DNA of 64,000 bases, taken from Armatimonadetes bacterium Uphvl-Ar2 (lineage in GTDB: Bacteria > Armatimonadota > Fimbriimonadia > Fimbriimonadales > Fimbriimonadaceae). Shown in pieces: positions 59,852 through 64,000 of this stretch (its first letter is position 1; every line of letters starts with the position of its first letter). The stretch is taken from the NCBI GenBank assembly GCA_002162095.1, contig CP021424.1:1240001-1304000 (forward strand). Direction: 5' to 3'. Made by a program: the position numbers and the translations under genes. The notes under the pieces were generated by a model. It was not told the DNA's origin. It made no database searches and saw only the letters and a program-made list of their open reading frames with translations.

Positions 59852-60949
59852 ATGACCGGTTACTTGGAACGGTTGGTGCTCCGTAATCTCAGACGATTGA
59901 CGGAGGCAGAAATTAGCCCGGCGCAGGGTCTGACATTGATTGTTGGGCGGAACGGCCAGGGCAAGACGACGGTTCTGGAAGGGATTCACTTGCTCTCGAC
60001 CGGACGCCTGCTGCGGGCGGGGACGGAGAACGACGCCATCCAACTCGGCCAAGACGGGGCGCGGGTGGAGGGCACCCTTACCGGGGGCACAGAATTGGCA
60101 GTGACTTTGCGGCGAGGGTCGCGGAAGATGGCGTATCTGAACGGGCTGGGCCAACGCCGAGCCAGTGACCTGATTGGCCGGATGCCGGTGGTGGCGTTTT
60201 CGGCGCAGGATTTGAGCCTGGTGACCGGGGAGCCGGCCGACCGACGGATGTATCTGGACCTGGAGATCTCGCAAGTGTCTCCGGCCTACCTGCGTGACCT
60301 GACGGTGTACAAGAAGAACCTGAAGGAGCGCAACGCCCTGCTGCGCCAAGAGGAGTGGGTGAGCGACGACCTGCTAGCGACTTACGAAGAGGCCATGGCC
60401 GAAGCGGGGGCGGGCCTGCGGCAGGCGCGGGCGCAATGGGTGACAGAGCTGGCTCCCTTGGCGCGGGACGCTTACGCTACGCTAGCCCCCGGCGAAACCT
60501 TGCATGTGGAGTATCTGCCCCACGAGGAGTGGATGGACGCGGAAGGGGCGCGGGAAGACTACGCCGTAAACCGCCGCCGCGACCGGGAACGCCGGATGAG
60601 CATCCGGGGGCCGCACCGGGATGACATGGCGATTGAGGTGGCGGGCGTGGACGGGCGCAAATACGGGAGCCAGGGCCAGCAGCGCACCGCCGTGATTGCC
60701 GTGAAAATGGCCACCCGGGCCCTGATGGCCGCGAGGCGGGGTGAGTGGCCCCTGCTGCTGCTGGACGACGTCTTTAGCGATCTGGACGCCCAACGCAGGG
60801 CATGCCTGGCGGAATGGGCTTCGCAGCCGGGCGGCCAAGTGATCCTGACGGGCACGGAGCCGGAACTGGCGGGGTCGGCGTTGATTTCGGCGCAGGCGCT
60901 CTACTGGGTAGATTCGGGGGTGGTCACACGCGATGAAATCCGTGGATGA
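59852..60949 (+). CDS. recF: RecF recombination mediator ATPase
   Basis: The 365-residue SMC-like ATPase has Walker A (IVGRNGQGKTTVLEGIHLLS), the ABC signature YGSQGQQRTAVIAVKMA and Walker B LLLLDDVFSDLD. It loads RecA at gaps with RecO and RecR. A GGGGG stretch precedes the ATG. dciA overlaps its 3' end by 17 nt; recF-dciA is a common order next to dnaA-dnaN and gyrB in other bacteria, but those genes are not visible here. Confidence 0.95.
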   Translation: MTGYLERLVLRNLRRLTEAEISPAQGLTLIVGRNGQGKTTVLEGIHLLSTGRLLRAGTENDAIQLGQDGARVEGTLTGGTELAVTLRRGSRKMAYLNGLGQRRASDLIGRMPVVAFSAQDLSLVTGEPADRRMYLDLEISQVSPAYLRDLTVYKKNLKERNALLRQEEWVSDDLLATYEEAMAEAGAGLRQARAQWVTELAPLARDAYATLAPGETLHVEYLPHEEWMDAEGAREDYAVNRRRDRERRMSIRGPHRDDMAIEVAGVDGRKYGSQGQQRTAVIAVKMATRALMAARRGEWPLLLLDDVFSDLDAQRRACLAEWASQPGGQVILTGTEPELAGSALISAQALYWVDSGVVTRDEIRG

Positions 60950-61250
60950 ACTGCTGATGGCGGCCCTGCGCCGACCCCGCATTGTGCAGAAGGTGAAGGC
61001 CCTGGCCGCCGCCCGGCACTGGGGCGAAGCCGTGGGCGAACCCCTGGCCGGCATGGCGGAAGTGTGTGACTTTGACGACGGGGTGCTGTGGCTGAGCTGC
61101 CAAGAACCAGCGGCGGCGGCGGAATTGAGGCTGCGGGCGCCGGAGATTCTGCGCTTTTTAAACGCTCGATTTGACGTCGCGGTGTTTACCGAGTTGCGGA
61201 CGACCACCCGTGCCCCGCGCCGCCCGGACCCCGGGCAAAGCTTAAGATGA
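60933..61250 (+). CDS. dciA: DciA-like (DUF721) helicase loader
   Basis: The 105-residue protein matches DUF721: VDELLMAALRRPRIVQKVKA at the N-terminus, then HWGEAVGEPLAGMAEVCDFD and the KH-like LWLSCQEPAAAAELRLRAPE. DciA assists loading of the DnaB helicase in bacteria lacking DnaC/DnaI. It overlaps recF (17 nt) and comEC (ATGA). Confidence 0.88.
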   Translation: MKSVDELLMAALRRPRIVQKVKALAAARHWGEAVGEPLAGMAEVCDFDDGVLWLSCQEPAAAAELRLRAPEILRFLNARFDVAVFTELRTTTRAPRRPDPGQSLR

Positions 61251-62551
61251 CTAGGGAGCGCATGGTCAACGAACTGGCGATGCGCCCCCTGGTGGTGGCT
61301 TTTGCCGCGGCCCTAGCTGTGGCGTGGTCGGGCGAAGTCTGGGCGTCCTTGCTGTTGTTGGTGCCCTTGGTGGCCCTGGCGGTGATGCAGCGCGGCTGGC
61401 TGTGGGTGTGGGTGGTGGCGGGCTGCCTGTGGGGTGGCGTGGGCCGGGTGGAGTTTGAGAAGGCACCCTTTTTTGAGCCTTCCGTGGTGGTGCGAGAAGG
61501 GGTGGTGCAGGGGGCGGGCGACCCCTTGACCTTGGTGACTGCTGAGGGTACCTATCGGTTAGGTCGCGGTACGAATATGTGGCCGGGCTCGGTGGTGCGG
61601 GTGGAGGGACGTCTCTCTCCCTTGGCCGAAGGGTTCGATGGATCATCGGGGGAAATCGGTCGCCTTTCGGTGAAATCTTGGACGGAAGTACGGCCTTCGC
61701 CATCGTGGCGGGCGGGGCCAGAAGTGGTGCGCCGACGCTTTGCGGCGTGGGCGGAGAAGGCCTTGCACCCCAGCACGCAAGGCTTGGTGCGGGCACTTTG
61801 CTTTAACGAAACGACGGCTTTATCGCCCGCGGATGCGCAGGCGTTGCGCAAGAGTGGCACCTACCACGTGGTCAGTGCCAGCGGCATGCACATCATGTTT
61901 TTGGCGGCGGGGATGATGCTGCTCTTCCGCCGTTTGCCCGTGCCCTACGGGGTGCGAATGCTGCTGATTGGCGTGGTTTTGGTGGCCTTTGCGGTGGCGG
62001 TGGGGGGCCGCCCTTCCATCATTCGGGCGTTGCTGATGGCGGCGGTGTGGGCAAGCGCGTTTCCGTTGCGGCAGCAGTTTGATGGCCCTTCGGCTTGGGC
62101 GCTCGCCGGGTTTGTGGGGTGGTTTTCGAGCCCGGCTGGGGTGGCCGACCTCGGCTACCAGCTGAGCATGGCCGCCGTCGGGGGCCTGATGCTGGGAATG
62201 AACGATGAGAACGGCTGGCGGGGGGCGCTGAAGGCGACCTTGCTGGCTTCTTTGGGCACGCTACCGCTGATTGCCTACCACTTTGGCAACCTCCCGCTGT
62301 GGGGGTTGCCCGCCAATTTGCTGGTGTTGCCGGCGGTTTCCGCGACCATGGTGCTCGCTCTGGCGGGGGCGATGGGGCTCCCGGTGGGATTCTTGATTGA
62401 CGGGCTGGCCGCCTATATGCGCACGGTGGTGCACGCGGCGGCGGATGCCCCCGGCGCTCAGATCATGGTGCCTGCGTTCCATCCGGTGTGGATCGGGTTG
62501 CTGTGGCTAGCCTGGCTGACCCTGTGGAGGCCGCGTGAAGTCGAACCTTAG
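61247..62551 (+). CDS. comEC: ComEC-like DNA uptake channel, membrane part
   Basis: The 434-residue protein has N-terminal hydrophobic helices and an OB-like DUF4131 region (about 75-140), then the competence domain with SGTYHVVSASGMHIMFLAAG (the ComEC SGxxH..SG signature) and six to eight further helices. It lacks the C-terminal metallo-beta-lactamase domain, which lies in the next, overlapping frame. ComEC brings single-stranded DNA across the inner membrane during transformation. ATG at 61247 overlaps the dciA stop; ATG at 61262 is an alternative. Confidence 0.9.
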   Translation: MTRERMVNELAMRPLVVAFAAALAVAWSGEVWASLLLLVPLVALAVMQRGWLWVWVVAGCLWGGVGRVEFEKAPFFEPSVVVREGVVQGAGDPLTLVTAEGTYRLGRGTNMWPGSVVRVEGRLSPLAEGFDGSSGEIGRLSVKSWTEVRPSPSWRAGPEVVRRRFAAWAEKALHPSTQGLVRALCFNETTALSPADAQALRKSGTYHVVSASGMHIMFLAAGMMLLFRRLPVPYGVRMLLIGVVLVAFAVAVGGRPSIIRALLMAAVWASAFPLRQQFDGPSAWALAGFVGWFSSPAGVADLGYQLSMAAVGGLMLGMNDENGWRGALKATLLASLGTLPLIAYHFGNLPLWGLPANLLVLPAVSATMVLALAGAMGLPVGFLIDGLAAYMRTVVHAAADAPGAQIMVPAFHPVWIGLLWLAWLTLWRPREVEP

Positions 62552-63330
62552 CCTCCTGTGGGTGCCCTTTGGGGTGACCCTGGCGTGGGTCGCGAACCTT
62601 GGCGTCGAAAGTTCGGCGAAGCCAGAGCGGGTGTCCATGCTGGCGGTGGGGCAAGGCCACGCCACGCTCATCCAGTCTCAGGGGGTGACCGTGCTGGTGG
62701 ACACTGGCCCGCCGCCCTTTGATGAGGCATTGTCGCCCCGCGCGCTGAGTCAAGAACTCCGGCAGAAGGGGGTGACGGTGATTGATTTGATCGTGATTAC
62801 GCACCCCGATGTCGACCACGCGGGGGCGTTGTCCGCGCTGGCGCGCGACTACCCGGTGCGCGAAATTTGGGCGAATGAGACGTTCCGCATGCACCCGGAC
62901 ACCGGCGATTGGGAGAAGGTGGCCCCGGTGCGGTGGCTGGATGGGCAAAGCCAGGTGAAGTGGGGGCGTGGGCCGTGGATTTATACGCTCCGGCCTGGGA
63001 GGGCAGCGACAACGAACGCTCTCTGGCGGTGCGAGCGGAGCGGGACGAGGCGTCCTTTTTGATCACTGGTGACCTCCCGGCGGGGAGTGAACTCCGGCTA
63101 CCGCCGGCTTTTCTGGAGCCTACAAGCATCGTTTTAGCCGGGCACCACGGGGCGAATAGCTCCCTCCACGAGAACTTCTTGCGCCGCACGCAACCGGAGT
63201 GGGTGGTGTTTTCGGCCGGGCGGGGCAATTCGTATGGCCACCCCGCCCCGGGGCCATCGACCGGGCCGAGGCGATCGGCGCGCGCATTTGGCGCACCGAC
63301 CGCGACGGCACCTTTACCGATTCACCCTAG
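62535..63330 (+). pseudogene. ComEC metallo-beta-lactamase domain, two frameshifts
   Basis: The GTG at 62535 opens a frame with a membrane/signal segment and MLAVGQGHATLIQ, LVDTGPP and ITHPDVDHAGALSAL (HxDxDH metal motif). The sequence continues in a second frame from about 62966 (WAVDLYAPAWEGSDNERSLA, FLITGDLPAG, VLAGHHGANSS, SAGRGNSYGHP) and in a third from 63253 (AIDRAEAIGARIWRTDRDGT) to TAG at 63330. Adding one G to the run at 62962-62966 and one to 63250-63253 restores a single protein of about 265 residues. This is either true decay or homopolymer sequencing error. Confidence 0.85.
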
Positions 63331-63333
63331 CCC

Positions 63334-64000
63334 TTAGCTGAAGATGGCCATACGGGCGGCCAGCTTAGCGCGTAGACCCTGGATCTCTTCCACACGCGCG
63401 CGTTCCCGGGCGACCACTTCCGGCTTGGCCCGCTCGGCGAATTGCGGGTTGGCCAGCCGGGCTTCCAGCCGTTCCAGCTCCTCCGCCAACTTGGCGTCTT
63501 CCTTGCTGATGCGCTCCCGTTCCGCCACCGGGTCAATCAGACCCTCGATGGGGAGGTGGGCGTCGGCGTTGCCGCTGGTGGTGGTGAGGAACGCGCCTTC
63601 CGGCCGGCCACGGCGCAATTCGGTGAACCACGCTTGGCTGCGCACAAACTCCTCGCCGCCTTCCAGATCGGCCTCCACATACAGGGCCGGGAGGGTGCGC
63701 ATGGCGGGCAGGCTGGCCTCGGCGCGCAGGGCGCGCACGCTGCGCACCAGGGCAATCCAACGTTCCACCGTGGCTTCGGCCGCCTCATCCACCTTCATGG
63801 CGGAGGCATCCGGCCAGGCCGCTTGCACCAAGAAGTCCTGGCGATTCGCGAACGGCATGCGCTGGGTGAGCTCTTCGGTGATGAACGGCATGAACGGGTG
63901 CAGGAGCTTGAGAAACACCTCAAACACATGTATCAGCACGCCCAGCACCTCGTCCCGTTGGGCGGGGTCGGCCAGGCGCGGCTTGCTGACCTCGATGTAC
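63334..64000 (-). CDS. valS: Valyl-tRNA synthetase, C-terminal part (runs off window)
   Basis: Only the last ~221 residues are present, cut by the right edge. YIEVSKPRL, then VFEVFLKLLHPFMPFITEEL is the anticodon-binding domain of ValRS, and the end ISKEDAKLAEELERLEARLA to EEIQGLRAKLAARM is its C-terminal coiled-coil arm that grips tRNA(Val). The motif FITEELTQRM and the arm separate it from IleRS and LeuRS. It is convergent with the comEC remnant, 3 bp between stops. Confidence 0.94.
   Translation of the reverse strand, partial: YIEVSKPRLADPAQRDEVLGVLIHVFEVFLKLLHPFMPFITEELTQRMPFANRQDFLVQAAWPDASAMKVDEAAEATVERWIALVRSVRALRAEASLPAMRTLPALYVEADLEGGEEFVRSQAWFTELRRGRPEGAFLTTTSGNADAHLPIEGLIDPVAERERISKEDAKLAEELERLEARLANPQFAERAKPEVVARERARVEEIQGLRAKLAARMAIFS

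Noticed and set aside
1-64000. Sigma-54 (-24/-12) promoters, expected because rpoN is present
   Set aside because: No intergenic TGGCAC-N5-TTGC-type site was found by eye; similar strings fell inside coding sequence.
1-64000. CRISPR arrays, transposases, integrases, attachment sites
   Set aside because: No regularly spaced repeats, no recognisable mobile-element proteins and no target-site duplications were seen.

Overview
The window is a gene-dense, GC-rich bacterial chromosome segment carrying about 57 protein genes. I found no rRNA, tRNA, CRISPR array, prophage or insertion sequence. The gene set points to a diderm with lipid A synthesis (lpxC, lpxD), a BamA with only three POTRA domains, a TamB-like giant protein, a Skp/OmpH chaperone and an SLH-domain porin that would tie the outer membrane to the wall. 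It also carries a CdaA-type c-di-AMP cyclase, a tricorn-like protease, sigma-54 and an ANTAR response regulator. Together these suggest an Armatimonadota (Fimbriimonadia-like) lineage. That placement is inferred from gene content alone; no phylogenetic marker was aligned.

Layout. 0.1-2.8 kb: minus-strand operon with an unknown barrel-like protein, fumarylacetoacetase and an isochorismatase-type hydrolase. 2.9-8.5 kb: plus-strand run with an ANTAR regulator, HIT protein, family-4-like uracil-DNA glycosylase, fused NanE-NanK, flavin amine oxidase and photolyase. 8.5-15.7 kb: minus strand with a tricorn-like protease, a small exported protein, the SLH porin and phosphomannomutase. 15.7-19.4 kb: endonuclease IV, a GAF/degenerate-GGDEF sensor and a TPR protein, with a candidate small RNA between the first two. 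19.4-29.1 kb: metK, lnt, a phosphoesterase, the cdaA-cdaR-acetyltransferase operon, a DapA-family aldolase, a CorC-like CBS protein and a FkbM methyltransferase. 29.1-31.3 kb: rpoN and riboflavin synthase. 31.3-42.1 kb: outer-membrane biogenesis operon reading lipA-tamB-bamA-skp-unknown-lpxD-lpxC. 42.2-48.9 kb: peroxiredoxin-like, DinB and HD proteins, an AlbA_2 (Schlafen-type) protein, an S9 peptidase, DoxX and hisG. 49-53.6 kb: a deacetylase-like fusion, purS-purQ, an NlpC/P60 endopeptidase and a DUF4143 ATPase. 53.6-58.9 kb: a probable dgcN-dgcA pair, an acyl-CoA ligase and a DUF58 protein. 58.9-64 kb: an RDD protein, a cluster of DnaA-box-like 9-mers, recF-dciA, a split and frameshifted comEC, and the 3' end of valS.

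The observations most worth following are these. At least thirteen transcription-unit heads have a TANNNT (-10-like) hexamer 5-8 nt before the start codon and no clear Shine-Dalgarno sequence, which suggests widespread leaderless transcription. Five or six DnaA-box-like 9-mers lie beside recF-dciA and may mark a replication origin. An AlbA_2 protein with an unrecognised N-terminal half sits behind a perfect 10-bp inverted repeat that overlaps a TATAAT. A DUF4143 ATPase whose nuclease residues look degraded sits behind two tandem perfect palindromes and a leaderless GTG start. A minus-strand small-RNA candidate has both a promoter and a terminator. The ComEC beta-lactamase domain carries two single-G losses. 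No single locus can be declared a new system from sequence alone.
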